Positions 37,065-46,910 of a DNA stretch of 64,000 bases are shown in pieces; position 1 is the first letter of the stretch; each line of letters opens with the position of its first letter. The position numbers and the translations under genes are program-made. Below the pieces are notes generated by a model. The model saw only the letters and a program-made list of their open reading frames with translations, searched no databases and was not told the origin of the DNA. The DNA comes from Mangrovimicrobium sp033283325 (GTDB lineage Bacteria; Pseudomonadota; Gammaproteobacteria; Pseudomonadales; Halieaceae): NCBI GenBank assembly GCA_033283325.1, contig JAWMQO010000008.1, forward strand, positions 36,014 to 100,013, read 5' to 3'.

Positions 37065-38411
37065 TCAACTGCTCAGCTTGCGTTCCAGGTAGTGAATGCT
37101 CACACCGCCTGTCTTGAAAGCATCGTCGCGGGTGAGTTCCCGGTGCAGCGGGGCGTTGGTGCGAATTCCCTCCACGACCAGTTCGTCCAGTGCCTGGCGC
37201 ATTCTCGCCAGCGCGCATTCGCGGCTCTCGCCGAAACTGATTACCTTGGCGATCAGCGAGTCGTAGAAGGGCGGCACGGTGTAGCCGTCGTAGATGTGCG
37301 AGTCCACGCGAATGCCCAGCCCGCCGGGCTGGTGGAAGGTGGTGACCTTGCCCGGTGATGGCAGGAAGGTGCGCGGGTCCTCGGCATTGATCCGGCATTC
37401 GAAGGCGTGGCCGCGGAACTCGATATCCTCCTGCTTTACCGAGAGCGGCATGCCTGCGGCGATGCGCAGCTGTTCCTTCACGATGTCGAAGCTGGTGATC
37501 ATCTCGGTGACCGGGTGTTCCACCTGGACCCGGGTGTTCATCTCGATGAAGTAGAAGCCGCCATCTTCGTAGAGAAACTCGAAGGTGCCGGCGCCGCGAT
37601 AGCCGATCTCGATACAGGCGCTGACGCAGGCCTCGGCGACCTGGTCGCGCAGATCCTGGGGTATGCCGGGGGCCGGTGCCTCCTCGAGGATCTTCTGGTG
37701 CCTGCGCTGCAGGGAGCAGTCTCGGTCGCCCAGGTGAATGGCGTGCCCCTGGCCGTCGGCGAGCACCTGGATCTCGACGTGGCGGGGCTTCTGCAGGAAT
37801 TTCTCCATGTACACCACGTCGGAGCCGAAGGCGGCTGCCGCCTCGGACTGGGTGACCTGCATCGACGGCAGCAGCGCGGCCTCGGTGTGGACCACCCGCA
37901 TGCCGCGCCCGCCACCGCCCGCGGCGGCCTTGATGATCACCGGGTAGCCGATCTCGCGCGCGGTTTTCAGGACCTCGTCGGGATCGCTGCTGAGTGCGCC
38001 GTCGGAGCCCGGAACAGTGGGCACACCGGATTTTTTCATCGCGTCCTTGGCGGAAACCTTGTCCCCCATGAGACGGATGGTTTCGGCTTTCGGCCCGATG
38101 AAGGTGAAGCCGCTGTTTTCCACCTGTTCGGCGAAGTCCGCGTTTTCCGCCAGGAAACCGTAGCCCGGGTGGATGGCGGTGGAGTTGGTGACCTCGGCCG
38201 CACTGATGATGGCCGGCACGTTGAGGTAGCTGTCCTTTGAGGGGGCCGGCCCGATACACACGGACTCGTCGGCCAGCCGCACATGCATGAGGTCGGCGTC
38301 GGCTGACGAGTGGACGGCCACGGTCTTGATATTCAGTTCCTTGCAGGCCCGCAGGACCCGCAGGGCGATTTCGCCGCGATTGGCGATGAGAACCTTGTCC
38401 AATATGGGCAT
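37065..38411 (-). CDS. accC: Biotin carboxylase subunit of acetyl-CoA carboxylase
   Basis: A 448-residue ATP-grasp enzyme carboxylating the biotin on AccB. KVLIANRGEIALRVLRA, PVIIKAAAGGGGRGMRV (Gly-rich ATP loop), FIEMNTRVQVEHPVTEMIT and GHAFECRINAEDP are all present. Follows accB by 27 bases. Confidence 0.97.
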   Translation of the reverse strand: MPILDKVLIANRGEIALRVLRACKELNIKTVAVHSSADADLMHVRLADESVCIGPAPSKDSYLNVPAIISAAEVTNSTAIHPGYGFLAENADFAEQVENSGFTFIGPKAETIRLMGDKVSAKDAMKKSGVPTVPGSDGALSSDPDEVLKTAREIGYPVIIKAAAGGGGRGMRVVHTEAALLPSMQVTQSEAAAAFGSDVVYMEKFLQKPRHVEIQVLADGQGHAIHLGDRDCSLQRRHQKILEEAPAPGIPQDLRDQVAEACVSACIEIGYRGAGTFEFLYEDGGFYFIEMNTRVQVEHPVTEMITSFDIVKEQLRIAAGMPLSVKQEDIEFRGHAFECRINAEDPRTFLPSPGKVTTFHQPGGLGIRVDSHIYDGYTVPPFYDSLIAKVISFGESRECALARMRQALDELVVEGIRTNAPLHRELTRDDAFKTGGVSIHYLERKLSS

Positions 38412-38438
38412 TTCGTTGTCCTTTTGGGGCCCGCTGGC

Positions 38439-38903
38439 CTAGACGATGGTGAACAGGGGCTGGTCGAACTCCACGGGCTCGCCGTTCTCGGCGTGGAATG
38501 CCTGCAGGGTGCCGGACTTGTCCGCCTCGATCTGGTTCATCATTTTCATCGCCTCGACAATGCAGACCACATCGCCCACCTTGACCGTCTGGCCTTCCTC
38601 GGCAAAGGGCGGTGAGTCCGGGGAGGGGGCGCGGTAGAAAGTGCCGACCATGGGCGATTTGACCTGGTGCCCGGAGAGCTGGGGAGCGGCCGCGGGCGCC
38701 GGTGCTGCTTCGGCGGGTGCGGCGGCTACCGGTGCCGGCGCCGGGGGCGGCGGCGCATAGGCGGGCATCGCGGGTGGCGGATAGGCAGCAGCGGCGCTGT
38801 TGCGACTGATGCGCACCGACTCCTCCCCTTCCTTGATTTCAATTTCGTCGATGTTCGACTCCTCGAGGAGTTCGATCAGTTTCTTTACCTTGCGAATATC
38901 CAT
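38439..38903 (-). CDS. accB: Biotin carboxyl carrier protein of acetyl-CoA carboxylase
   Basis: A 154-residue carrier. The N-terminal helix region (KLIELLEESNIDEIEIKEG) is followed by a Pro/Ala-rich linker (about 45-75) and a C-terminal biotinyl domain with the biotinylated Lys in VEAMKMMN. It carries CO2 for malonyl-CoA synthesis. Confidence 0.96.
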   Translation of the reverse strand: MDIRKVKKLIELLEESNIDEIEIKEGEESVRISRNSAAAAYPPPAMPAYAPPPPAPAPVAAAPAEAAPAPAAAPQLSGHQVKSPMVGTFYRAPSPDSPPFAEEGQTVKVGDVVCIVEAMKMMNQIEADKSGTLQAFHAENGEPVEFDQPLFTIV

Positions 38904-38930
38904 AAAGGACGCTCTTCCTCAGCCGGGTTG

Positions 38931-39374
38931 TCAGGAGTTTTCAAGGTGCTGCAGGGCCGCCTGCAGGCCCAGTTCATAGCCTATTGGTCCGAGGCCGCAA
39001 ATGACCCCGAGGGCGATGTCCGAGAAATACGAGTGCTGCCGGAAGCTCTCCCGGGCATGCACGTTGGACAGGTGGATTTCGATAAAGGGAATTTGCACCG
39101 CCGCCAGTGCGTCCCGCAGCGCCACGCTGGTGTGGGTAAAGGCTGCCGGGTTGATCAGGATGAAATTGACACCTTCGTGGCGGGCGTCCTGCACCCGCTC
39201 CACCAGTTCATACTCGGCATTGCTCTGCACATAAAGCAGGTGGTGGCCGCGCTCGCGGGCCGCCTCTTCCAGCCGCTGGTTGATTTCTGCCAGGGTGGTC
39301 TTGCCGTATACATCCGGCTCTCGCTCCCCCAACAGGTTCAGGTTGGGGCCGTGGAGAACAAGAATGGTCGCCAT
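38931..39374 (-). CDS. aroQ: Type II 3-dehydroquinate dehydratase
   Basis: A 147-residue shikimate-pathway enzyme. VLHGPNLNLLGEREPDVYG, then FILINPAAFTHTSVALRDAL and IEIHLSNVHARE contain the catalytic Tyr, His and Asn positions. First gene of the aroQ-accB-accC-prmA unit. A TTGACA box on the minus strand at 39441-39446 may be the -35; the matching -10 is poor. Confidence 0.96.
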   Translation of the reverse strand: MATILVLHGPNLNLLGEREPDVYGKTTLAEINQRLEEAARERGHHLLYVQSNAEYELVERVQDARHEGVNFILINPAAFTHTSVALRDALAAVQIPFIEIHLSNVHARESFRQHSYFSDIALGVICGLGPIGYELGLQAALQHLENS

Positions 39375-39566
39375 GGGGTGCTCCGGTGGGCAGGGCGTTG
39401 AAAACAGTGTGGCTTATTCTGGTGGAGCTGTCCAGATATCTGTCAACTTTTTGGATTTTGCCGACATTTAGCAACCTTATCGACATATTTTGTCGTTTTT
39501 TCGAAAATGCGTCGATCTTCTGCCCAATTTTGGCGCATTTCGTGAAAATCCGGCAAGTTATGTATT
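39375..39566 (-). promoter_or_regulatory. AT-rich gap upstream of aroQ-accB-accC
   Basis: A 192-base AT-rich stretch against a GC-rich background, with T- and A-tracts at 39450-39560 and a TTGACA box on the minus strand (39441-39446). The best -10, CAGAAT at 39416-39421, is 19 bases away. Probably the promoter region of the fatty-acid operon with an upstream AT-rich element. Confidence 0.35.
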
Positions 39567-41351
39567 TTAGAGGCTATCTTCCCCAATGTTGACGCTAACT
39601 TTCGGTTTCTTGTTGTTAATTGAGTCAATCGCATCCAGAACAGTGCCCACGGTCAGCAACTGCGGCAGTATCAGCGGCACCTGCCGGGCATCTGCGGGGT
39701 AGAGCAGGTAGAGCGGGATGCCGGTGCGCCCGTAGCGGGCGATGTAATGGGCGATTTCCGGATCGTGGTTGGTCCAGTCGGCGACCATGTAGGTGATGTC
39801 GTTCGCGGCAAATGCGCTGCGCACCCGATCCTGGGAAAGTACCGCGGCCTCGTTTGCCAGGCAGGTGATGCACCAGTCGGCAGTGACATCGACGAATACG
39901 GCCTGTTTGCGTTCGCGCAAGTCGGCCAGAGCGCTCTCGGACCAGGCGAGTTCACCTTCGATGGCGGCCCGTTCCCTTGGCGGATCCAGATTGTGCATGC
40001 TGCCCAGGGCTATGGTCGCCACGGCGAAGAGGGCCGCGAGGCTACGCCGCCAGCCGCCGAGTTGCCACAGCCACAGGGCCAGGGCGAGGCAGACACCGCC
40101 GGCAAGCACGGCGGCCATGGTGTTCACGCCGGTTTGCCGGCCCGCGACCCACAGCAACCAGACCGCAGCGGCGTAGAGCGGGAAGGCCAGCAGCTGTTTC
40201 AGGGTTTCCATCCACGGACCGGGGGCGGGCATCAGGCGGCGGGCGCTCTTGCTGTAACCGAAAAGCAGCAGGGGAGCGGCCATGCCGCAACCGAGGCCGG
40301 CAAAGACCAGCAGGCTGACCGCGGCGGGCTGGGTTACGGCGAAGCCGAGCGCGGTACCCATAAAAGGTGCGGTACAGGGGCTGGCGACGAGTACTGCAAG
40401 TACCCCGGTAAAGAAACTGCCGCTGAGGCCGCCGCGGGCGGCGAGCCCGCTCCCGGTATTCATCAGGCTCCCTCCAAGGTGAACCACGCCGGAGAGCGAC
40501 AGGCCCATTGCAAGGAAAAGGTAGGCCAGGGCGATCACGAAGCCCGGGGACTGCAGCTGGAAACCCCAGCCCACCGCGTGACCGGCCCTTTGCAGGGCGA
40601 TCAGCACCGCGGCAATGGCGACGAAGCTGGCTACGACACCCAGGCTGTAGACCCAGCTGTGCAGGTGCCGGTTATGCTCGCTGGCACTGGCGAAGCTCAG
40701 GACCTTGAGTGAAAGGATCGGGAAGACGCAGGGCATGAGGTTGAGAATCGCGCCACCGAGGAAGGCGAGCAGCAGCATGTAGGGCAGGGTGCTGCCACTG
40801 TTGCTTGACTCGACGGGTGGCTGGGCCCCAGTGCTGGCAGTCCCGCTTGCGGGCCGCTTGACCGCTGTTGGCGTAACAGTACCGCTGGCCGGGTCCAGCA
40901 GGAAGGCCTCCGTGCGCGGCGGATAGCACAGGCCGGCGTCGGCACAGCCCTGGTAGGTCACCTGTAACTGGTCGCCCGGGGCCAGGGGGCGCTCGAATTC
41001 CAGGCTGACGTCCGCGCTGTCGTAATAAACGTGAACCTCGCCAAAGTATTCGTCATTGCGCTGCAGTGCGGGTGGCAGCTGGGCTGCCGGACTTGTGCTG
41101 GTGGTGCCGTCGGCGGGCAGCAGCTGGAATTTGAAGCTGTGGCGATAGAGATAGTAGGCCTCGGTGATCTGCCAGTAGGCGCGCAGTGCCTGCTCGCCGG
41201 CAAACTCCACGTCAAGGCGGTAGGCCTCCTCCACGGGCAGGAACTCGGTGGCCTCGGTGGCGCCGAAGGCAGTGCCGGGTGAGGATGAAAAGCCCTGGGC
41301 CAGCGTCGCCGGTGCGAACAGGAGTAACAGGGAGAGAAATAGGGCGCGCAT
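39567..41351 (-). CDS. dsbD: Thiol:disulfide interchange protein DsbD
   Basis: About 594 residues from ATG 41351, with a signal peptide (ALFLSLLLLFAPATLAQG). Three domains are seen: the periplasmic N-terminal domain with Cys in GCADAGLCYPP; eight membrane segments with LMPCVFPILSLKV and VASPCTAPFMG carrying the transmembrane Cys pair; and a thioredoxin-like C-terminus with DWCITCLANE. It moves electrons from cytoplasmic thioredoxin to periplasmic disulfide isomerases and cytochrome c maturation. The frame is open upstream but lacks a signal peptide there. Confidence 0.93.
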   Translation of the reverse strand: MRALFLSLLLLFAPATLAQGFSSSPGTAFGATEATEFLPVEEAYRLDVEFAGEQALRAYWQITEAYYLYRHSFKFQLLPADGTTSTSPAAQLPPALQRNDEYFGEVHVYYDSADVSLEFERPLAPGDQLQVTYQGCADAGLCYPPRTEAFLLDPASGTVTPTAVKRPASGTASTGAQPPVESSNSGSTLPYMLLLAFLGGAILNLMPCVFPILSLKVLSFASASEHNRHLHSWVYSLGVVASFVAIAAVLIALQRAGHAVGWGFQLQSPGFVIALAYLFLAMGLSLSGVVHLGGSLMNTGSGLAARGGLSGSFFTGVLAVLVASPCTAPFMGTALGFAVTQPAAVSLLVFAGLGCGMAAPLLLFGYSKSARRLMPAPGPWMETLKQLLAFPLYAAAVWLLWVAGRQTGVNTMAAVLAGGVCLALALWLWQLGGWRRSLAALFAVATIALGSMHNLDPPRERAAIEGELAWSESALADLRERKQAVFVDVTADWCITCLANEAAVLSQDRVRSAFAANDITYMVADWTNHDPEIAHYIARYGRTGIPLYLLYPADARQVPLILPQLLTVGTVLDAIDSINNKKPKVSVNIGEDSL

Positions 41352-41386
41352 AGTTGGTCCAGTCAGAGGGCGGCGTTGCGGGGCGC

Positions 41387-41415
41387 ATTTTACCAGCCGG
41401 CGCGCCTGCACCCAA
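41387..41415 (-). promoter_or_regulatory. Putative dsbD promoter
   Basis: Minus-strand TTGGGT (41410-41415) and TAAAAT (41387-41392), spaced by 17 bases, place a start about 30 bases before dsbD ATG 41351. Confidence 0.4.
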
Positions 41416-41439
41416 TGCACTGCGTGGGCCGGACCCGGA

Positions 41440-41448
41440 TGGTATAGT
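41440..41448 (+). promoter_or_regulatory. Putative extended -10 promoter for copper chaperone gene
   Basis: TGGTATAGT is an extended -10 element (TGn plus TATAGT) about 60 bases before GTG 41509. No convincing -35 is seen, as is usual for extended -10 promoters. Confidence 0.4.
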
Positions 41449-41508
41449 GTCTGACGCCCCGCAGTGAATTTAGTTTCACCCCATGGTCCTGCCAGGAGTC
41501 CTGTTTCC

Positions 41509-41970
41509 GTGCCCCCCAGATTCCCCTTTTTCCGCTCACTGCCATTGCTCGCATGCCTGGCGGCTACGCCCTGCCTGGCGCAGGTCAGCCTGCACGACGC
41601 CTGGGTGCGGGCCCTGCCGCCTGGCCAGCCGGTGACCGCAGCCTACCTGGGTATCCGTAACGAAGGCGCCGGGCCGGTGGTGGTCAGCGCTGTGTCCGTC
41701 GAAGGCGCCGGCAAGGTGGAAATCCACCAGACCCGGAGTGAGGACGGGCTCGCCCGGATGGAACAATTGTCTACACTGACTGTGTCCCCCGGCGGCCAGC
41801 TGGAACTGGCGCCGGGGGGCATCCACCTGATGTTGTTCGAGCTCAGCGGCATGCCCGCGGTGGGGGAGCAGCGGCGCCTTTGCCTGCAAATCGAGGGCGG
41901 CGAAGAGGTCTGTACCCTGGCCGAGGTGCGGAAATCCGCCGCCGGGTCTGGGCACGCGCACCATCACTGA
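41509..41970 (+). CDS. Periplasmic copper chaperone, PCuAC family
   Basis: A 153-residue protein from GTG 41509 (AGGAG at 10 bases), with a signal peptide ending PCLAQ; GTG 41464 is an alternative. The family copper motif H-x-Met-x-Met appears as EIHQTRSEDGLARMEQL and GGIHLMLF, supplying His and Met ligands. A His-rich tail (HAHHH) may also bind metal. It delivers Cu(I) to cytochrome oxidase CuA sites. It diverges from dsbD, which fits a cytochrome-oxidase assembly context. Confidence 0.85.
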   Translation: MPPRFPFFRSLPLLACLAATPCLAQVSLHDAWVRALPPGQPVTAAYLGIRNEGAGPVVVSAVSVEGAGKVEIHQTRSEDGLARMEQLSTLTVSPGGQLELAPGGIHLMLFELSGMPAVGEQRRLCLQIEGGEEVCTLAEVRKSAAGSGHAHHH

Positions 41971-41999
41971 AGCTGAGCGTTAAACGAGGCGAATTGCGA

Positions 42000-43046
42000 A
42001 TGAATGCAGTAAAGGAAATTTTCGTCGACTGGCGGGACACCATGATCGAGCACCTCCCCGAGGGTCGCGTGTTCCGCTGGGGTGCCCTGGTGATCGTCGC
42101 CTACCTCCTGGTGACGGTGATCGTGGGCATGGTCTGGAGCATGAGCCCCGGCCCTTTCGACGTACGTGACAAAGCCGCCCAGTACGCCGCCGAGGATGGC
42201 GGCACCGTGGTTACCGGCTCGGTGACAACCGCTGCCCTGATGGGGGTGATGGATACCCTGCTCAACAAGTCCGGGGGTTACCTGCACAACGACCGCTTCC
42301 CCCCGGGCCTGTGGCTGGACAATATGCCCAACTGGGAATACGGCGCCCTGGTGCAGGTGCGCGACCTCTCCCGCGCCATGCGTGAATCCTTCAGCCGCTC
42401 CCAGTCCCAGTCCACCGAGGACGAGGACCTTGCCGAAGCGGAGCCGCGCTACCACTTTGATTCCAACAGCTGGATCCTGCCTTCCTCCGAATCGGAGTTC
42501 GGCAAGGCGCAGGATTACACCCGGGCCTATTTCAAGCGCCTGTCGGACGCGCAGAATCCGGAGGCCCAGTTCTACGCCCGGGCGGACAACCTCCGCTACT
42601 GGCTCTCCACGGTCAATACCCGTCTCGGCTCCCTGTCCCAGCGGCTCTCCGCCAGTGTCGGCCAGCGACGCCTGAACACCGACCTCGCCGGCGAGCCGGG
42701 CGCCAGCCAGTCGACCCCGGCCCCGGGTGAGCTGGTGGTGAAAACCCCCTGGACAGAAATTGACGATGTCTTTTTCGAGGCCCGCGGCACCACATGGGCG
42801 CTGATTCACTTCCTCAAGGCCGTGGAAGTGGATTTTGCCGACGTCCTCAAACAGAAAAACGCGCTGGTGAGCATGCAGCAGATCATTCGCGAGCTGGAGG
42901 GTACCCAGGAGGCTGTCTGGAGTCCGGTGGTGCTCAATGGCACCGGCTTTGGTGTGCTGGCCAACCACTCCCTGGTGATGGCCTCCTATATCAGCCGCGC
43001 CAACGCCGCGATCATCGACCTGCGCGATCTCCTGTTACAGGGCTGA
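42000..43046 (+). CDS. DUF2333 family inner-membrane protein
   Basis: A 348-residue protein starting MNAVKEIFVDWRD at ATG 42000, with GAGG about 10 bases upstream. One membrane segment (about 30-50, LVIVAYLLVTVIVGMVW) is followed by a large periplasmic part. The LWLDNMPNWEYGALVQ block and overall length match DUF2333, a family of unknown function common in gammaproteobacteria. Confidence 0.8.
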   Translation: MNAVKEIFVDWRDTMIEHLPEGRVFRWGALVIVAYLLVTVIVGMVWSMSPGPFDVRDKAAQYAAEDGGTVVTGSVTTAALMGVMDTLLNKSGGYLHNDRFPPGLWLDNMPNWEYGALVQVRDLSRAMRESFSRSQSQSTEDEDLAEAEPRYHFDSNSWILPSSESEFGKAQDYTRAYFKRLSDAQNPEAQFYARADNLRYWLSTVNTRLGSLSQRLSASVGQRRLNTDLAGEPGASQSTPAPGELVVKTPWTEIDDVFFEARGTTWALIHFLKAVEVDFADVLKQKNALVSMQQIIRELEGTQEAVWSPVVLNGTGFGVLANHSLVMASYISRANAAIIDLRDLLLQG

Positions 43047-43113
43047 TCGCGCCGCCTTTGGCAGTGTGTGCTGCAGGCCCGTTCGTTCCCGGATCAGTCG
43101 TTTGCGAACGGGC

Positions 43114-43461
43114 CTAGTTGTCCTCTGAATAGCGCAGGCGGGTGCCGGTTTCCAGGGAGAGGCGGATTTCCGAGGCGGAGAGTTCCTTGGGGAAGTAGGT
43201 GCCGGAGAGCTTGGCATCCAGCAGGCTGGCGCCTTCCAGCATGGTGTTGCGAAAGTCGATACCGCTGAGGTCGGCGTTGCGGAAGTAGGAGTCGCTGAAA
43301 TCCAGGCCGTCCGCATCCATGTTGCGCAGGTCCCTGCCGCGGTAGTCACCACTTTTCAGCTCACTGGTATCCAGTTTGCCCCGCATTTCGTTGAAGCCCT
43401 TGATATCCTCGTTGCGCAATAACTGGTAGAGGGGATCGGACTTGATGACCGGCTTGTTCAT
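43114..43461 (-). CDS. Pentapeptide repeat protein
   Basis: A 115-residue protein. Residues about 40-85 contain pentapeptide repeats of the A(D/N)LxX type (YRGRDLRNMDADGLDFSD, then RNADLSGIDF), which fold as a short right-handed quadrilateral helix. Function unknown; the array is too short to mimic DNA like Qnr proteins. It sits between the DUF2333 gene and polB, reading towards the former. Confidence 0.8.
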   Translation of the reverse strand: MNKPVIKSDPLYQLLRNEDIKGFNEMRGKLDTSELKSGDYRGRDLRNMDADGLDFSDSYFRNADLSGIDFRNTMLEGASLLDAKLSGTYFPKELSASEIRLSLETGTRLRYSEDN

Positions 43462-43523
43462 GGGAGTACCTTCTGGATGATGTCCGTTTCAGCGCGGCAT
43501 AGCTTAAGCGCAGGTGCGCGCCC

Positions 43524-45896
43524 GTGACAAGCGAGGCCTCGCCCACTGCCGCGAAAACCATAGAGGGCTTTCTCCTCACCCGGCACTGGCGCGATGGTCC
43601 GGCGGGGGTGGAGTTGGAGTTCTGGTTTGTGACCGACGCCGGCCCGCTCTGCGTCAGCATCGATGCCGCCCCGGTGGTTTTCTTTCTCGGCGAGACCGAC
43701 CTCGCCCACTGCCGCGGTACCCTCGACGCCGAGGCGGGGGTCGAAGTGCGGCAACTGCAGCTGCAGAATTTTGTCGGCGAGGCGGTGAGCGGTGTCTACT
43801 GCCGCGGCTATCGCCAGTCCCGCGCCCTGGCAGATCGACTGTCCGAGCAGGGTTGCGACCCGCTGGAGGCCGATATCAACCCCGCTGATCGCTACCTCAT
43901 GGAGCGTTTCATCGCGGGCGGGGCAGCGCTGTCGGGGCCGGTGGAATCCCGCGGCGCTTACCGGCGCATGCGCAACCCGCGTATGCGCAGCAGTGACTTC
44001 CGTCCGGGCCTGAAAGTGGTCTCGGTGGACATCGAGACCGCCATGCGGGAATTGCAGCTGTTTTCAATTGCGGTGCACGCGGTGGACGCCAGCGGCGGGG
44101 AAAGTCGGCGGGTGTTCATGCTCGGGGAAGGCGCGGAGCAGGACTTTGTCCAGGCCAGCGCCACTCAGGAAGCGCTGCTGCAGGCCTTCGAGGACTGGCT
44201 GGCGGACTACGATCCGGATGTGCTCATCGGCTGGAACGTGATCAACTTCGACTGCTGGTACCTGCAGCGGGTGGCGGATCACTGCGGCCGGCGGCTTCTG
44301 CTCGGTCGCGATCGCCGGCCCGCCCGCTGGCGGGAACTGGCGGAGGGCGGCGAGCGGCGCAGTGTGGCGCTCCCGGGCCGCCTGGTGCTCGATGGCATCG
44401 ACCTGTTGCGGGCGGCTTTCTACAGCTTCGAAAGTTTTTCACTCAACAACGTGGCCGCGGAGCTCCTCGGTGAAGGCAAGCTGATCACCGGCGGTGACCG
44501 GGGCGAGGAGATCGGCCGCCTGTTCCGGGAGGACAAGACCGCGCTGGCCGCCTACAACCTCAAGGACTGCGAGCTGGTTTCGGCGATATTCGAACACACC
44601 AGGCTGCTGGACTTCGCCCTCGCTCGCAGCGGCATGACCGGGTTGAACATGGACCGCATGGGCGGCTCGGTAGCTTCTTTCGACAACCTTTACCTGCCCC
44701 GCCTGCACCGCTCGGGCTATGTGGCGCCCAATGCCAGCCGCGAGCAGACCGCCAGTCCCGGGGGCTTCGTACTGGACTCCCAGCCGGGCATCTACGAGCA
44801 CGTGCTGGTGCTGGACTTCAAGAGCCTGTACCCAAGCATCATCCGCACCTTCTGTATCGACCCGCTGGGGCTGGCGCTGGCGGCGAAGCTGGCGGAGGCG
44901 GATACTGTGGCGGGCTTTATCGGCGCCCGCTTCGCACGCGAAGGGCACATCCTGCCGGGCCTGATCGAGCACCTGTGGCAGCTGCGCGACCAGGCGAAGG
45001 TGGCGGGGGATGCGCCCCTGTCACAGGCGATCAAGATCATCATGAATTCCTTCTACGGGGTGCTGGGCTCGGCGGGCTGCCGCTTCTTCGACCCGCGCCT
45101 CGCCAGCTCCATCACCCGTCGCGGTCACGAGATCCTGCAACGCACCCGCGACAGGATAGAAGCCGCGGGCCACCGGGTGATCTACGGCGATACCGATTCG
45201 GTCTTCTTCTGGGTGCAGTCAGCGGCGAGCGATGACGCGGCCATCGCCACCGGCGAGTCCCTGCAGCGGGAACTCAACCGCTGGTGGCGGCGGGAAATCA
45301 CCGAAACCTTCGGCCTCGACTGCGCCCTGGAGCTGGAGTTCGAGACCCACTACCGCCGTTTCCTGATGCCGACCATTCGCGGTTCGGAGAAGGGCAGCAA
45401 GAAGCGCTATGCCGGGATCGTCAGCGGTGCCCAGGGCGAGCGGCTGGTGTTCAAGGGCCTGGAGAATGTGCGCACCGACTGGACGCGGCTGGCGCGGGGC
45501 TTCCAGGAGGAGCTGTACCGCAGGGTCTTCCACGACGAGCCCTATGAGGAATACGTTCGCCAGGTGGCGCAGGAGGTCCTGGCGGGGGGGCGCGACGGGG
45601 ACCTGGTCTATCGCAAGCGCCTGCGGCGGCGCCTGGACGAATACCAGCGCAATATCCCGCCCCATGTGCAGGCGGCGCGGCGCTATGCGGATTATGGCCT
45701 CGACCCGCCCGCTCGCGGGGACTGGGTCGAGTACGTGATCACCACTGCAGGAGCCGAGCCCGCGGCGAAACCGGGGGCGCCACTGGACTACGAACACTAC
45801 ATCGAACGGCAGCTACAGCCCGTCGCGGACGGCATCCTGGGCTTTCTCGGCAGCTCCTTCCGCGAGCTGGTGGACCAGCAGATCGGGCTTTTCTGA
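43524..45896 (+). CDS. polB: DNA polymerase II
   Basis: A 790-residue family B polymerase starting at GTG 43524. Proofreading exonuclease motifs include VSVDIETAM and IGWNVINFD; polymerase motifs are VLDFKSLYPSIIR (A), IKIIMNSFYGVLG (B) and IYGDTDSVFF (C), all intact. Used for replication restart and repair. No LexA-type box was recognised in the short upstream region. Confidence 0.95.
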   Translation: MTSEASPTAAKTIEGFLLTRHWRDGPAGVELEFWFVTDAGPLCVSIDAAPVVFFLGETDLAHCRGTLDAEAGVEVRQLQLQNFVGEAVSGVYCRGYRQSRALADRLSEQGCDPLEADINPADRYLMERFIAGGAALSGPVESRGAYRRMRNPRMRSSDFRPGLKVVSVDIETAMRELQLFSIAVHAVDASGGESRRVFMLGEGAEQDFVQASATQEALLQAFEDWLADYDPDVLIGWNVINFDCWYLQRVADHCGRRLLLGRDRRPARWRELAEGGERRSVALPGRLVLDGIDLLRAAFYSFESFSLNNVAAELLGEGKLITGGDRGEEIGRLFREDKTALAAYNLKDCELVSAIFEHTRLLDFALARSGMTGLNMDRMGGSVASFDNLYLPRLHRSGYVAPNASREQTASPGGFVLDSQPGIYEHVLVLDFKSLYPSIIRTFCIDPLGLALAAKLAEADTVAGFIGARFAREGHILPGLIEHLWQLRDQAKVAGDAPLSQAIKIIMNSFYGVLGSAGCRFFDPRLASSITRRGHEILQRTRDRIEAAGHRVIYGDTDSVFFWVQSAASDDAAIATGESLQRELNRWWRREITETFGLDCALELEFETHYRRFLMPTIRGSEKGSKKRYAGIVSGAQGERLVFKGLENVRTDWTRLARGFQEELYRRVFHDEPYEEYVRQVAQEVLAGGRDGDLVYRKRLRRRLDEYQRNIPPHVQAARRYADYGLDPPARGDWVEYVITTAGAEPAAKPGAPLDYEHYIERQLQPVADGILGFLGSSFRELVDQQIGLF

Positions 45897-45905
45897 AACC
45901 CGGCG

Positions 45906-46910
45906 TCAGTCGCCGAAGAATTCCCGGCGCAGGGCCGAGTAGTCCGCGGCCGGCAGGCGCGGCCCGTACTGGGACACCACCTTGCCTGCCGCCAGGCTGG
46001 CGAAGCGCCCTGCGGTGGGGAAGTCCTCGCCGCGGGACAGGGCGTAGAGGAAGGCCCCGGCGAACATGTCGCCGGCGCCGTTGGTGTCCACCGGATGGAC
46101 TTTATGCGGGGGAATTTGTGCCAGGGATTCGCCGTCGAAGGTCAATGCTCCCTCGCCACCGCGGGTAATGACGAACTGCCGGGCGACCAGTTTCAGGGCC
46201 TCGACAGCGCTGTCCAGGTTGTCGCAGTCCCCCCAGCCCATGGCCTCCGCCTCGTTGCAGAACACCAGGTCGACGCCTTCCCCGAGCATTTCCTCCATGC
46301 CTTCGCGGAAGAACTCCACCATGCCCGGGTCGGAGAAGGACAGGCTGGTTTTCACCCCGGCCTCCTCGGCGACTTCCCGGGCGCGGATGGCGGCGGCCCT
46401 GCCAGTGGGCGAGGTCACCAGGTAGCCCTCGAGATACACGTATTCGGACTGGGCGATGGCGCCGTGATCGAGCTGTTCCACCGAGAGGGTCTCGCTGATG
46501 GCCAGGTGGGTATTCATGCTGCGCTCGGCGTCGGGTGATATCAGCACCAGGCACTTCCCGGTGGTTCCAGCCTCCCGTTCCCCGTTGAGGCAGTGGGTGA
46601 CGCCGGCGGCCTCCAGGTCGGCGAGGTAGATGTTGCCGTCCTCGTCGTTGGCGACCTTGCAGGACATGAAGGTGGGCGCGCCGAACAGGGCGGTGGCGAT
46701 CATCGAGTTGCCGGCGCTGCCGCCGCTGGCGTGGGTGGCGGTGACAAGGTGTCCTTGCAGGTGAGCCAGCAGCTCCGCCTGTCGCTCTTCGTCCACCAGG
46801 GTCATCAGGCCCTTGTCGACGCCCATCTTCTGCAGATCGCTATCCTCGATCTTGATCTCGGTGTCGACCAGCGCCGCGCCAATCCCGTAGGCCATGTATT
46901 TCTTGCTCAT
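45906..46910 (-). CDS. PfkB family kinase, adenosine-kinase-like
   Basis: A 334-residue ribokinase-fold kinase. GGSAGNSMIATALFG and the PfkB signature DTNGAGDMFAGAFLYAL with the catalytic Asp are present; VFCNEAEAMGWG is a substrate-site loop. The overall pattern is that of bacterial adenosine-kinase-type PfkB proteins, common in marine gammaproteobacteria. The nucleoside substrate is inferred, not proven. Confidence 0.8.
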   Translation of the reverse strand: MSKKYMAYGIGAALVDTEIKIEDSDLQKMGVDKGLMTLVDEERQAELLAHLQGHLVTATHASGGSAGNSMIATALFGAPTFMSCKVANDEDGNIYLADLEAAGVTHCLNGEREAGTTGKCLVLISPDAERSMNTHLAISETLSVEQLDHGAIAQSEYVYLEGYLVTSPTGRAAAIRAREVAEEAGVKTSLSFSDPGMVEFFREGMEEMLGEGVDLVFCNEAEAMGWGDCDNLDSAVEALKLVARQFVITRGGEGALTFDGESLAQIPPHKVHPVDTNGAGDMFAGAFLYALSRGEDFPTAGRFASLAAGKVVSQYGPRLPAADYSALRREFFGD